Of a stretch of 64,000 bases of DNA, positions 1 through 8,593 are shown piece after piece (within the stretch, counting starts at the first letter, position 1; each line of letters opens with the position of its first letter). The position numbers were made by a program, and so were the translations under genes. The notes beneath the pieces were generated by a model, which made no database searches, was not told the DNA's origin, and saw nothing but the letters and a program-made list of their open reading frames with translations. Source of the DNA: JAJCZZ01 sp964569085 (GTDB lineage Bacteria; Gemmatimonadota; Gemmatimonadetes; Longimicrobiales; Gaopeijiaceae); NCBI GenBank assembly GCA_964569085.1, contig CAZMTA010000001.1:186001-250000 (forward strand), in the 5' to 3' direction.

Positions 1-579
1 TACTTCACCCTGGTGGGCCCCACCCCCGACTCCTGGGCCATGGCCTCGCCGGCCCACGTGGTCCGGACCGGCCGGGCCGACCTGATCGAGCCCGAGATCC
101 GGGCCCTGGTCCGCGAGGTGGCGCCCGAGGCCCCCATGTACAGGGCATACACCATGCGCGAGCTGGCCGAAGGCTCCACGGAGCATCTCTCGTCCACCCT
201 CCTGACGCTGGGCATCACCTCGGTCCTGGCGCTCCTCCTGGGCGCCGTGGGGCTCTTCGGCGTGCTGTCCTACACGGTGGCCCAGCGGACCCGGGAGATC
301 GGCGTCCGCATGGCGCTGGGGGCCGACGCCGGGCGGGTGCGGGCGATGGTGGTGGGGCAGGGGGCCCGGGTGGTGCTGACGGGGGTCGTGGTGGGGCTCC
401 TGGTGGCCTTCCTCTCGGCTCGGGCGCTGGACGGGCTCCTGTACGGCGTCGAGGCCGCGGACGGTCCCACCTTCGCCGCGGTGGCGCTGGCCATGATCGC
501 CATCGGCCTCCTGGCGAGCTGGCTGCCGGCGTGGCGCGCGTCCCGGGTGGAGCCGGTGGAGTCTCTTCGGGAGGCGTAG
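1..579 (+). CDS. ABC transporter permease, FtsX-like C-terminal part (5' truncated by window)
   Basis: The frame is open from base 1, so the start lies outside the window. The visible 192 residues are the C-terminal half of a MacB/FtsX-type permease. They carry a short periplasmic stretch, a membrane segment (LLTLGITSVLALLLGAVGLF), the cytoplasmic-loop signature QRTREIGVRMALGA that is diagnostic of FtsX-domain permeases, and two more membrane segments. The end, PAWRASRVEPVESLREA, is typical of ADOP-family permeases, which are abundant in Acidobacteria and Gemmatimonadota. Such proteins work with an ATPase in exporting or mechanically remodelling envelope components; the substrate cannot be told. 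The family is sure, the role is not. Confidence 0.9.
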   Translation, partial: YFTLVGPTPDSWAMASPAHVVRTGRADLIEPEIRALVREVAPEAPMYRAYTMRELAEGSTEHLSSTLLTLGITSVLALLLGAVGLFGVLSYTVAQRTREIGVRMALGADAGRVRAMVVGQGARVVLTGVVVGLLVAFLSARALDGLLYGVEAADGPTFAAVALAMIAIGLLASWLPAWRASRVEPVESLREA

Positions 580-633
580 CGACGGGCGACGGGCCGGCGG
601 TGGCCCCCCCGCCGGGACGATGGCGCCGGTCCC

Positions 634-665
634 GGGGCGGGGCCATGGTCGGACGGGCCCGCCCC
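634..665. terminator. GC-rich hairpin between convergent genes
   Basis: Arms GGGGCGGGGCC (634-644) and GGGCCCGCCCC (655-665) pair at 10 of 11 positions around a 10-nt loop. The hairpin sits between the permease stop (579) and the cytochrome stop (679, minus strand), so it could terminate both. There is no T-tract. Confidence 0.45.
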
Positions 666-678
666 GCCGCTCCGTGCC

Positions 679-2034
679 CTACCGCCCCATCACCGCCCGG
701 TGGAAGGCGTCGTCCATCTCCTCGGTCATGCCGGGCTCGGTCCCGCGGTAGTGGCAGTAGCTGCACAGCCCCTCCCGGGGCGGGCGTCCCAGCGCCGGCG
801 GCACCGGGACCGTGCGACCCTCCGCCCGGTATGCCGCCCCCGTCCGCGCCAGCGCCTCCTCGAAGAGCCGATGCGTGAGGGGCAGGTTGTGGGCGCCCTG
901 GCCGTCCCGCACCTGCGCCAGGAGCGCCCGGGCCTCCCCCAGCTCGGGGCGCTCCGCCCCCACCGCCCGCTCCGCCTCCGCCAGGTAGCGCTCCACGCGC
1001 TCGGTCCGGCTCGCCACGCCCTCCCGCCACCACGCCAGGACCGTCCGGTATTCGGGGCGATGGCAGTCCGCGCACGCGTCGCCCAGGGTCGCTCCCGGGG
1101 GCCGGGAGGGGGAGGGGGCCTCGAACCCTCCCTCCCCGGCTTCGGCGTGACACGACGCGCACGTCAGCCCCTCGGAGAAGTGGGGCGCCGGCCGGGCGTC
1201 CTCGAGCGCCACGCCAAGGACCAGGCGCTGCTCCGCGGCATGGACGGTCCGGTGGCACGGCGCGCACGCGGCGGTCTCCACGGCCGGGTCCGACGCCTCC
1301 ACGCCGTGCTCCCCGGCGTGACAGCCGGCGCAGTCCAGCGTCACCGCCGTGCTCATGGACTCGATGCGGTGGTTGTCCGCCTCGTGGCAGGCGGTGCATC
1401 CCACGCCCGTGTGGCTCGGGTGGAGGGTCCGACCCACGGACGCCCGGGTGAGCGCCTCCACGTCGCCGTGGCACTCGGCGCACGCCTGGGCGGACACCGC
1501 CCGCACCGGCTGGGTCACCTCGTAGTGGCAGCGAAGGCAGCCGCCCTCGATCCACGGGAGACCCTCGTGGGGCACGTCCAGCCCCTGGCTGGTCCGCCCC
1601 ACGTGGGTGGGATCGGCGTGGCAGACCCGACACTCCTGGGGACGCTCGCCGGAGAGCTCGTCGTGGTGGCAGAGGCCGCAGCTCTCCCCGGCGGCGGAGA
1701 GGGGCTCCTCTCCCGAGTCGTGTCCGTGGCACCCGGCGCAGCCCAGCGGGACGTCCGCCTCGGCGGCGTGCTCCCGGTGCTCGAAGCGCACCGAGCCCAG
1801 CGCGACCTCGCCGGGGAGGCCGCCGGCGTGGCAGCCCGAGGCCGTGCAGCCGGCGGAGGGAACCGCGGCCAGGTCCCGCTCCGCCAGCCCTCCGGCGTGG
1901 CATTCGGCGCACGCGAGCGAGGCGTGTCCCGAGCCCCCGGGGGAGCTCGACCGGTCCGGGCCGGCACAGCCCGTGCCCAGGAGGAGCGCGAGGGTGACGA
2001 GCGGCCCGAGCGGGACCGCGGATCGGCGGCTCAC
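679..2034 (-). CDS. Multihaem (about 13 haems) cytochrome c lipoprotein
   Basis: The 451-residue product begins with a lipoprotein signal (lipobox LLLGTGC), so it should be exported and lipid-anchored. Twelve CX2CH sites and one CX4CH site (CTASGCH) predict 13 covalently bound c-type haems. The closest recognisable group is the cytochrome c3/multihaem family. The last site (CSYCH) is separated from the rest by a haem-free, Glu/Arg-rich helical stretch. The GTG start at 2034 overlaps the cytochrome b stop as GTGA; an in-frame ATG at 2052 is an alternative. It is last in the five-gene minus-strand operon. It probably passes electrons between the cytochrome b and an external or periplasmic partner, but direction and partner are unknown. 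Confidence 0.88.
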   Translation of the reverse strand: MSRRSAVPLGPLVTLALLLGTGCAGPDRSSSPGGSGHASLACAECHAGGLAERDLAAVPSAGCTASGCHAGGLPGEVALGSVRFEHREHAAEADVPLGCAGCHGHDSGEEPLSAAGESCGLCHHDELSGERPQECRVCHADPTHVGRTSQGLDVPHEGLPWIEGGCLRCHYEVTQPVRAVSAQACAECHGDVEALTRASVGRTLHPSHTGVGCTACHEADNHRIESMSTAVTLDCAGCHAGEHGVEASDPAVETAACAPCHRTVHAAEQRLVLGVALEDARPAPHFSEGLTCASCHAEAGEGGFEAPSPSRPPGATLGDACADCHRPEYRTVLAWWREGVASRTERVERYLAEAERAVGAERPELGEARALLAQVRDGQGAHNLPLTHRLFEEALARTGAAYRAEGRTVPVPPALGRPPREGLCSYCHYRGTEPGMTEEMDDAFHRAVMGR

Positions 2035-2960
2035 GAGAAGACCACGGCCCATAGGACGAGTCCGATGCAGAGGAGACCGACGGCGAGGGCGAAGAACCCG
2101 AAGAGGGCCGCCACCAGGGACGTCCAGCGCGAGGGCGGCGGGGCCGGCCGGTCCGGCGCGGGCACCCGGGACACCTCGGCCTCGCGGAGGCGGGCCAGCT
2201 CCTCCCCCATGAGGGGGTGCTCCTCGAGCATGTAGTCGGTGGTGGCGCGGCCGTGGAACATGACCGCGTCCAGCGGGAACTTGTCCGGCCGCAGGTGCAC
2301 GTTGAAGAAGTGCACCATGAAGATGAATCCCGCCGCGATGAGGGCCTCGTATCCGTGGAAGACGGTGGCCACGTTGAACCACCACCCGGGGAGCCACCGG
2401 CCCCAGAATTCCGGGAACCAGAGGATGAGCCCCGAGCCGCCGATGACGACGAAGCCCCAGAGCTCCCCGAAGAAGTCCAGCTTCTCCAGGTAGCCGTAGC
2501 GGCCGAAGCGGGGGCGGCCCTTCCCGGTGAAGAACCACCGCCACATGCGGAGGAAGTCGCGGGCGTCCTCGGGGTGGAACATGAGGGAGTCCGGGCCCCA
2601 CAGGAGGCGCTTCCTGTCCTCGGCCCGCACGACCGTCCGCGTCAGCCAGACGAGGAAGACGAGGCTGTAGGCCACCATGACGGCGGCCGCGACCCGATGG
2701 ATGAGGCCCGCCCGGGCCACCCCGCCCCAGAGCCCCATGAGCGCCCCGGAGAAGGGGGCGTCGGCGTAGCGCAGCGGGACGCCGGTGAGCACCAGCGTGT
2801 AGAAGGTCAGGATCACCAGGGCGTGGAAGACCCGGTGCGTCAGCGTGAAGCGCCAGACGAAGGGTCCCCGGCCCCGCTGGGCCGTGTCCATGGGGAGGAG
2901 GGCCGGCTGCGTGAACTCCGACGGCCCCGTGGGATCGTAGCGCGCCCGCGGCTCAGCCAT
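2031..2960 (-). CDS. Membrane cytochrome b (b561/FdhI-like)
   Basis: This 309-residue integral membrane protein has four core helices and a fifth C-terminal one. Histidines in LTHRVFHALVIL, in LIHRVAAAVMVAY and in the VFHGYEALIAAGFIFMVHF region are placed like the haem-b ligands of formate-dehydrogenase gamma/cytochrome b561-type quinol oxidoreductases. Between helices lies a cytoplasmic insert (FLRMWRWFFTGKGRPRFGRY). The gene overlaps its neighbours on both sides (8 bp with the 11-haem gene). I infer that it links the quinone pool to the two flanking multihaem cytochromes. Quinol oxidase versus quinone reductase activity cannot be decided from sequence. Confidence 0.85.
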   Translation of the reverse strand: MAEPRARYDPTGPSEFTQPALLPMDTAQRGRGPFVWRFTLTHRVFHALVILTFYTLVLTGVPLRYADAPFSGALMGLWGGVARAGLIHRVAAAVMVAYSLVFLVWLTRTVVRAEDRKRLLWGPDSLMFHPEDARDFLRMWRWFFTGKGRPRFGRYGYLEKLDFFGELWGFVVIGGSGLILWFPEFWGRWLPGWWFNVATVFHGYEALIAAGFIFMVHFFNVHLRPDKFPLDAVMFHGRATTDYMLEEHPLMGEELARLREAEVSRVPAPDRPAPPPSRWTSLVAALFGFFALAVGLLCIGLVLWAVVFS

Positions 2961-4158
2961 GGCCCCCTCCGATGCCGTGGACGACGCCCTTCTGCCTGTC
3001 GACGAGGAGGCGCAGCCACCAGAGGAAGGTGTGGAGGGCGAAGAGCCCCAGGACGCCGATGAGGAGCGCGTTCATGAAGACGAAGGAGTAGAAGAGGGGC
3101 GCGTTGCGGCTCCGGTCCATGGGGTCGGGGTGGGCGTCGTACGCCACGAAGGCGGGTCGCGCCGCTTCGTGGCAGGCGCCGCACGTGGCCACCAGGGAGT
3201 CGGGAGCCACCCGGGAGCGGGGGTCGGACGCCGGGAAGACGGCGTGGGACCCGTGGCAGTGGTCGCAGGTGGCCACGATCTCCGAGCCCAGCGCCGTGGC
3301 CTTCCCGTGGTAGGTGCCGAAGTAGGTGTCGGCGTCGTCGGCGTGGCAGGCCGCGCACCGCTCCACCATCTGCTGGTCGAAGCGATCGTGGGACGGCGCC
3401 AGCATGCCGTGGGCGCCGTGGCAGGCCGAGCAGGTGGGGGGATCCGCGGAGGTCGCGCCCTCGGGGACCTCCGCGCCGGGGCGGGCGAGCCCCGGCAGCG
3501 CCGCGGCGTGGCGGTCCTCACGCCAGACCTCGATCACGTCCTGGTGGCACGCGCCGCACGTCTCGGGCTGCCGCGCCGGGTGGACCCGGGAGTCCGGATC
3601 GTCGGGCGACCGCGTCCCGTGGGGCGCGTGGCAGCCCGCGCACGAGGCCGAGTCGGCGTGGGGATCGTCGGACGGGAGGGCGGGCTCGAAATGGCAGGCC
3701 GCGCACGCCTCCCGGACGGCGGCGAGCCCGTCGGCCGTCCTAAGGGCCTCCGCGGAACGAACGTCGTGCACCCCGTGGCAGTCGGCGCACCGCGCGTGGT
3801 CGTCGGGCGCGTGGGCGCCGGCTTCCCACGACACCGTCTCCTCCCCGTGGCAGGAGGCGCAGCTCTCGGTGGCGCCCCCGTCGCCGTGGGGGAAGGTCCC
3901 GAACCCGGTGTGGCAGGCCACGCAGGCCGTGCCGGCGTGGGCGGAGGCGGCCAGCGCCCCGGCGTCCACCTCCAGGTCCCGGGCGTCCTCCAGGGTGGCG
4001 ACGTGCTGACGGAGGAGCTCCAGCTCGCCGTGGCAACGGACGCAGCCGTCCGACCCCTGGGCCGCGGCGCCCGGGGGGCTCGCAAGCGCGGGGAAGGAGG
4101 CCACCAGGAGGAGCCCGGCGAGTCGGCTCGGGCTCCGTGTCGGACGAAGGACGTTCAC
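2953..4158 (-). CDS. Membrane-anchored multihaem (11 CXXCH) cytochrome c
   Basis: The 401-residue protein has a Sec signal peptide (cleavage near ALASPPGAAAQG), eleven CXXCH haem-binding motifs spread over residues about 40-340, and one C-terminal transmembrane helix (NALLIGVLGLFALHTFLWWL) followed by a positive tail. The haem domain is therefore periplasmic and tethered. Haem spacing and the His-rich stretches match cytochrome c3/NrfB-like nanowire proteins. The GTG start overlaps the upstream regulator stop as GTGA, so it is translationally coupled. Together with the cytochrome b and the 13-haem lipoprotein it could form a quinone-to-exterior electron conduit, analogous in logic to Cbc-type complexes of metal reducers. 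The terminal acceptor is unknown. Confidence 0.88.
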   Translation of the reverse strand: MNVLRPTRSPSRLAGLLLVASFPALASPPGAAAQGSDGCVRCHGELELLRQHVATLEDARDLEVDAGALAASAHAGTACVACHTGFGTFPHGDGGATESCASCHGEETVSWEAGAHAPDDHARCADCHGVHDVRSAEALRTADGLAAVREACAACHFEPALPSDDPHADSASCAGCHAPHGTRSPDDPDSRVHPARQPETCGACHQDVIEVWREDRHAAALPGLARPGAEVPEGATSADPPTCSACHGAHGMLAPSHDRFDQQMVERCAACHADDADTYFGTYHGKATALGSEIVATCDHCHGSHAVFPASDPRSRVAPDSLVATCGACHEAARPAFVAYDAHPDPMDRSRNAPLFYSFVFMNALLIGVLGLFALHTFLWWLRLLVDRQKGVVHGIGGGHG

Positions 4159-5516
4159 GGCTCCACTCCGTACTTCTTGAGTCGGTTGCGGATCTGGTGG
4201 CGCGACAGCCCCAGGAGGCGGCCCGCCTCGGTGCGGTTGCCCTCGGTGCGCCGGAGCGCCTCGAGGAGGAGCCCCCGCTCCAGCTCCTCCAGGTCGACCC
4301 CGCCGGGGCCCAGCTCGACGGCCGGGCCGCGCCCCGGGCCGGCGTCGTCGCCCGCGGCCCGGACCTCGGGGGGAAGGGCGTCGGGGTGGATCGCGTCGCC
4401 CTCGGTGAGGAGGACGGCCCGCTCCACCACGTTGTGCAGCTCCCGGACGTTGCCGGGCCAGGCGTAGCGCCGGAGGAGGTCGGCGGCCTCCGGCGTGAAG
4501 CCCTGGATCCGCTTCCGGAACTCGCCGTTGAAGCGCTCCAGGAAGGCGGCGGCCAGGAGGGGGATGTCGCTCCGGCGATGGCGGAGCGGCGGCAGCTCGA
4601 TGGGCAGGACGCGGAGCCGGTAGTAGAGGTCGGCGCGGAAGCGACCCGCCGCGACCTCCTCGTCCAGCGTCCGGTTCGTGGCCGCCACGATGCGGACGTC
4701 CACCTTCAGGTCCTCGGTGCCGCCCACCCTCCGGAACGCCTTCTCCTCGATGAAGCGGAGCAGCTTGCTCTGCACCGCCGGCGAGAGCTCGCCGATCTCG
4801 TCCAGGAAGAGGCTCCCGCCCCCGGCCACCTCGACCAGCCCTCGCTTGAGGCTGCGCGCGTCGGTGAAGGCACCCTTCTCGTGGCCGAAGAGCTCCGACT
4901 CCATGAGGGACTCGGCCAGGGCGGAGCAGGTGACGTGGACGAAGGGGTGGTCGGCCCGGGGGCTGAGGCGGTGGATGAGGCGGGCCGTCACGCCCTTCCC
5001 GGTGCCCGTCTCCCCCACCAGGAGGACCGTGGAGCCCTCCGCCGGGGCGATGCGCTCCACCAGGTCCAGGACGTCCCGCATGGCCGGGCTCGTCCCGATG
5101 ACCTCGCCGCTCCGCTCCCCCTGGCGGCGGAGCGCGTGCACCTCCCGCCGGAGCCGCGTCCGCTCGAGGGTGCGCTGCAGCGTGGCTTCGAGTCGGTCCA
5201 GGGAGAAGGGCTTCTCCAGGTAGTCCTCGGCGCCCCGCTTCAGCGCCGCCACCGCCGACTCCACCGTGGCGTGGGCGGTGATCATGACGCAGGGCACGTC
5301 GGAGCCCCGGGAGAGCTCGTCCAGGATCTCGGTGCCCTCGCCGTCGGGGAGGCGGATGTCCAGGAGGGCCGCGTCGGGCTGGACCCGGCGCAGGAGCGCC
5401 CGGGCCTCCTCCAGGGAGCGGGCGGTGGACACGTCGTAGCCGCGGCGCGCCAGCCGCTCCGCCACCACGGTGCGGATGAGGTCGTCGTCGTCCAGGACCA
5501 GGATGCGCTCGCTCAT
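4155..5516 (-). CDS. Sigma-54-type response regulator (NtrC family)
   Basis: The 453-residue product has a receiver domain (acidic pocket DDDD near the N-terminus, phosphoacceptor Asp in LLDIRLPDGEG), an AAA+ ATPase with Walker A GETGTGKG and Walker B GGSLFLDEIGE, an arginine-finger region, and a C-terminal Fis-type helix-turn-helix (NRTEAGRLLGLSRHQIRNRL). The sigma-54-contacting loop reads ESELFGHEKGAFTDA, so the last Gly of GAFTGA is Asp. The ATG at 5516 overlaps the kinase stop by 4 bp. It presumably activates the downstream cytochrome genes or distant targets from sigma-54 promoters, but I found no clear -24/-12 element upstream of this operon. Confidence 0.93.
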   Translation of the reverse strand: MSERILVLDDDDLIRTVVAERLARRGYDVSTARSLEEARALLRRVQPDAALLDIRLPDGEGTEILDELSRGSDVPCVMITAHATVESAVAALKRGAEDYLEKPFSLDRLEATLQRTLERTRLRREVHALRRQGERSGEVIGTSPAMRDVLDLVERIAPAEGSTVLLVGETGTGKGVTARLIHRLSPRADHPFVHVTCSALAESLMESELFGHEKGAFTDARSLKRGLVEVAGGGSLFLDEIGELSPAVQSKLLRFIEEKAFRRVGGTEDLKVDVRIVAATNRTLDEEVAAGRFRADLYYRLRVLPIELPPLRHRRSDIPLLAAAFLERFNGEFRKRIQGFTPEAADLLRRYAWPGNVRELHNVVERAVLLTEGDAIHPDALPPEVRAAGDDAGPGRGPAVELGPGGVDLEELERGLLLEALRRTEGNRTEAGRLLGLSRHQIRNRLKKYGVEP

Positions 5517-6952
5517 GGCCGGCTCCCCACGAGGGTGGGCGCCGGGTGGTCCACGGCTACCGGAAGCGCGATGCCCACGCGGGTCCCGTGGCCCGGCCGG
5601 CTCTCGATGCTGAGGCCCCCCCGGTGGGCGGAGAGGATGCGGGCGACCAGGGGCAACCCCAGCCCGGTGCCCGTGGGCTTGGTGGAGTAGAAGGGCTTGA
5701 GGGCCTGGTCCACCTCGCCGGGGCCGAGGCCGTGGCCCGTGTCGGAGACGACGACCTCCACCGAGGAGCCGGACCGGCCGACCGAGAGGGTCAGGACGCC
5801 GCCTCCGGTCATGGCCTCGGCGGCGTTGGTGAGCACGTTGAGGAAGGCCTGGCGCAGCCGGCGGGCGTCGCCGGCCACCCGCAGCCCCTCGTGGGTGTAG
5901 GCCCGCCGGACCTCCACGCCTTCCATGGCGGGGTGGCCCGAGAGCTCCACCAGGGCCTCGTCCAGCGCCTCGGCCACGTCCACCGGGGCCTCCTCCATGA
6001 CCACCGGTCGGGCCAGGGAGAACAGGTCCTGCATGGTCTCGTACAGGCGGTCGAGCTGCCCGTCGACGGCGTCCAGCACCTCCCGGCCCCCCTCCGCCAG
6101 CTCGTACTCCTGCTCCAGCACCTGGATGGCGGTCTGGATGGAGGCCAGGGGGCGCTTGAACTCGTGGGCCATCTCGGCCGCGAGCTCGCCCACCTGGGCC
6201 AGCCCTTCCCGGGCCTCGAGGGCCCGGTCCCGGTCGGCGGAGCGGCGCTCGCGCTCGACGAGCTGCGACACGGACTGCTCCAGCTCCCGCAGGTCGTCGG
6301 GAGGATGGGCCTCCTCGCCGGGGAGGGTGCGGCGGATCAGGACGTCGATGCGGTGCAGGGGAGCCACCACCTCCCGCTCGAACATGGTGACGACGACGAC
6401 GACCATGGCCAGGAGGGAGACGGCCATGAGCCCGATGCCCAGGAGCGCGCCCCGGCGCATGGCGGCTCGGGTCGCCTGGACGCTGAAGCCCATCTCCAGG
6501 ACGGCCGGCTCCGGGAGGGAGAGGGGGAGGAACGCCTGGATCTCGTTCCCGTCGGCACCGGCCCGGGCCACGCCGCCGGGCGGAAGCTCCCCGGCGCGGG
6601 GGATCCAGCGGCCCGGGGCCCGGCCCCCTTCCTCCACGGGGTCCGCCGAGAGGAGGACCCTCCCGTCGTCGGCGTGGACGCGCACCGAGGTCACCACACC
6701 CTCGCCGCGGAGCCGCTCGAGGTTCCGGTGCACCGCGTCCTCGCGGCCCACGCGGAAGGCCGTCTCCAGGGTGCTCCCGGTGGAGTGGGCGGCCAGGAGG
6801 GCCTGCTGGCGCGCGGCGCTCAGCGCCTCCGCGGACCAGTAGCGGAAGGAGAGGTGGGTGGTGCCCCCCAGCACGACGGCGGCCGCCCCCAGAAGGGTGA
6901 GGAGGAGCTTGCTCCTGACCGGAAGCGACCGAAGGATGCGGACCCATCTCAT
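5513..6952 (-). CDS. Membrane sensor histidine kinase (NtrB-like)
   Basis: The 479-residue kinase has an N-terminal helix (LLLTLLGAAAVVLGG), a periplasmic sensor of about 140 residues, a second helix (LLGIGLMAVSLLAMVVVVV) and a HAMP-like linker. A HisKA domain follows (phosphoacceptor in AAEMAHEFKRPLASI), then an HATPase_c domain with N, G1 (DTGHGLG) and G2 (GTGLGL) boxes. The ATG at 6952 has AGGAG eight bases upstream; the in-frame GTG at 6961 would sit on that ribosome site, so I reject it. The gene heads the minus-strand operon and is coupled to the NtrC-like regulator. The signal is unknown; redox or electron-acceptor sensing is a guess from the cytochromes it precedes. Confidence 0.92.
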   Translation of the reverse strand: MRWVRILRSLPVRSKLLLTLLGAAAVVLGGTTHLSFRYWSAEALSAARQQALLAAHSTGSTLETAFRVGREDAVHRNLERLRGEGVVTSVRVHADDGRVLLSADPVEEGGRAPGRWIPRAGELPPGGVARAGADGNEIQAFLPLSLPEPAVLEMGFSVQATRAAMRRGALLGIGLMAVSLLAMVVVVVTMFEREVVAPLHRIDVLIRRTLPGEEAHPPDDLRELEQSVSQLVERERRSADRDRALEAREGLAQVGELAAEMAHEFKRPLASIQTAIQVLEQEYELAEGGREVLDAVDGQLDRLYETMQDLFSLARPVVMEEAPVDVAEALDEALVELSGHPAMEGVEVRRAYTHEGLRVAGDARRLRQAFLNVLTNAAEAMTGGGVLTLSVGRSGSSVEVVVSDTGHGLGPGEVDQALKPFYSTKPTGTGLGLPLVARILSAHRGGLSIESRPGHGTRVGIALPVAVDHPAPTLVGSRP

Positions 6953-7072
6953 GCGAATCACTCCTGAAAGCGATCACGCTGCTGGGAGGGTGCCGTCCCG
7001 CTTGTGAAAGATAGTGCGATCTCCCGTCCCGAGCCACGCCCGTGGCGGGGATCCGCGCGGTGGGGGAAGGAA

Positions 7073-7103
7073 GCGGGCCCCGATCCGTTCGACCGGGGCC
7101 CGC
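7073..7103 (-). terminator. Hairpin downstream of the 7131-8309 gene
   Basis: Perfect 10-bp arms GCGGGCCCCG (7073-7082) and CGGGGCCCGC (7094-7103) enclose an 11-nt loop just past the stop of the membrane-protein gene. On the minus strand the stem is followed by a pyrimidine-rich TTCCTTCCCCC. Confidence 0.6.
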
Positions 7104-7130
7104 CGCCCGCGCTCCGCGCGGAGTCGCGCG

Positions 7131-8309
7131 TCAGGCGAGGAGGAGGATGGCCAGGAGGGCGGTGGCGTCGGCCACCAGGGCGGTGCCGAACCCACGGGTC
7201 CAGTAGAGGAGCCCGAAGGCGGCGGCGGGCAGCGCCACCGCGACCGCCAGGAAGGCCACCAGCGAGCCGGTGCCCGCGAACCCCACCGCCAGCGCGCCGG
7301 GTGTGTAGAGGGCGACCTGCACCACCACCGCCAGCGTCACGGCGGCGGCGGCGGCCTCGGTGGCGCCCAGGCGGCCCCACCGCAGCAGCAGCCAGGCCAC
7401 CCCGGTCACCAGCACCAGGCGCAGCAGCACCTCGTTCACCAGCGCCTGGGCGACCTCCACCACCACCGTGCCCGCCGTGGCGGGCGCCACGGGTCCGGCG
7501 AAGGGAACGGCCACCAGCCCGACCACGGTCCCGGCGACCAGGCCGAGCACGAGGTCCTTGGCGCTCCAGCGCCGGTCCCCCACCAGCCCCGCCAGGGGAC
7601 GCGTGGAGGGCAGGCCCCAGCCCAGGCGGAGCGCCAGCGTCACCGCGGGCCCGACCACCCAGATGGCCACGGCGGCGGCCAGCAGGACCGCGCCCGTCTC
7701 GGTGAGTCGGAGCCGGAGCCCCCAGATCTCGGGCCGGTCGGCCAGGAAGAGCATGAGGAGCGCGGCGAAGGACGCGGCCACCACCAGGGTGCCGGCCCGG
7801 CGCTCCGGCCACCGGGCCCAGGCGTTCTTCAGGGCCCGCCAGGCGTTGAGCGAGGCGCTGGCGACGATGCCGCCGGCCAGCCCCCATCCCACCGCCACCC
7901 CGACGAGGGCGCCGGGGCGGCCGGTGTAGAAGGCCACGTAGGTCATGGCGACCCAGACGGCGGCCAGCCAGGCCACGGCCACGCCGGGCACGGCGTAGAG
8001 CAGCGCCCGGGCCAGGTCGCCGGCGGCCGTGCGGGGCGGGGTGCCCGCCGGCCGACCGAGCCAGGCCAGGACCACGCCGTGGAGGCCGCCGAGGACGGCC
8101 CCCACCACGAAGAGGGCGGTGGCGTTGGCGAAGAGGGCGTGGAGGCTCAGCCGTCCGGCCAGGGTCATGGCCGCCACCAGGATGCCGCCCAGCGCGACGC
8201 CACCGGCCATGGTGGCCTGCACCGCCACGCGTCCATGGAGCCCGATGCTCCGGGGCAGCGCGGGAGGGGCGCTGCGGGCGTCTGCGGAGTGGGTGGTCGG
8301 GGCGCTCAT
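7131..8309 (-). CDS. Polytopic membrane protein of unknown function
   Basis: The 392-residue product has roughly ten hydrophobic segments and a short Pro/Ala-rich N-terminal cytoplasmic tail. The only suggestive motif is VNEVLLRLVLV in the second half, which faintly recalls the EExxxR signature of CPBP-type (CAAX/bacteriocin-processing) membrane proteases, but the first Glu is Asn and the later His motifs are not evident. I would not call it a protease on this. A good ribosome site (GAGGAGG, five bases before the ATG) supports the start. The gene stands alone between two hairpin-containing intergenic regions. Confidence 0.75.
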   Translation of the reverse strand: MSAPTTHSADARSAPPALPRSIGLHGRVAVQATMAGGVALGGILVAAMTLAGRLSLHALFANATALFVVGAVLGGLHGVVLAWLGRPAGTPPRTAAGDLARALLYAVPGVAVAWLAAVWVAMTYVAFYTGRPGALVGVAVGWGLAGGIVASASLNAWRALKNAWARWPERRAGTLVVAASFAALLMLFLADRPEIWGLRLRLTETGAVLLAAAVAIWVVGPAVTLALRLGWGLPSTRPLAGLVGDRRWSAKDLVLGLVAGTVVGLVAVPFAGPVAPATAGTVVVEVAQALVNEVLLRLVLVTGVAWLLLRWGRLGATEAAAAAVTLAVVVQVALYTPGALAVGFAGTGSLVAFLAVAVALPAAAFGLLYWTRGFGTALVADATALLAILLLA

Positions 8310-8399
8310 GATGTCCTCCTCGTGGTGCGGCCGGTCCAGCGCCGGTCGTCACACGAGAGGAGGGCACGCGGCGTGCCCGGTCGGGTGCGAGATGCGTAT

Positions 8400-8424
8400 C
8401 CTCATCTCCGCCAACCAGATGAGG
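8400..8424. promoter_or_regulatory. Inverted repeat upstream of the membrane-protein gene
   Basis: CCTCATCT (8400-8407) and AGATGAGG (8417-8424) form a perfect 8-bp inverted repeat with a 9-nt spacer, about 90 bp upstream of the ATG at 8309. Size and spacing fit a dimeric-repressor operator; a transcript hairpin is also possible. The rest of 8310-8593 shows no gene. Confidence 0.4.
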
Positions 8425-8593
8425 CGCTCACCTCAGGCGATGCGCGAGGTCCGGGCGGATCGGGACCGCGCGGAATCGCGCGGCGCTCGGCGGGGGTGGT
8501 GCGCGGAAGCGCGCGGTGGGGCGGGGGTCCCCCCCGGATCCACGCTCGCCCCGCATCCCGGGCGCCGCCATGGCGCCCCGGGACGGATCGACC

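Noticed and set aside
1..579. Cell-division protein FtsX
   Set aside because: The EIGVRMALGA loop and C-terminal PAWRASRVEPVESLR are of the MacB/ADOP permease type, not of division FtsX, and no ftsE is visible.
215..1912. 565-codon Arg/Gly/Pro-rich frame opposite and beside the cytochrome
   Set aside because: Low-complexity product of GC-rich antisense or out-of-frame reading; the 13-haem frame explains the region.
7131..8309. CAAX-type (CPBP) membrane protease
   Set aside because: Only one degenerate motif (VNEVLLR) is present; the paired Glu and downstream His motifs are missing.
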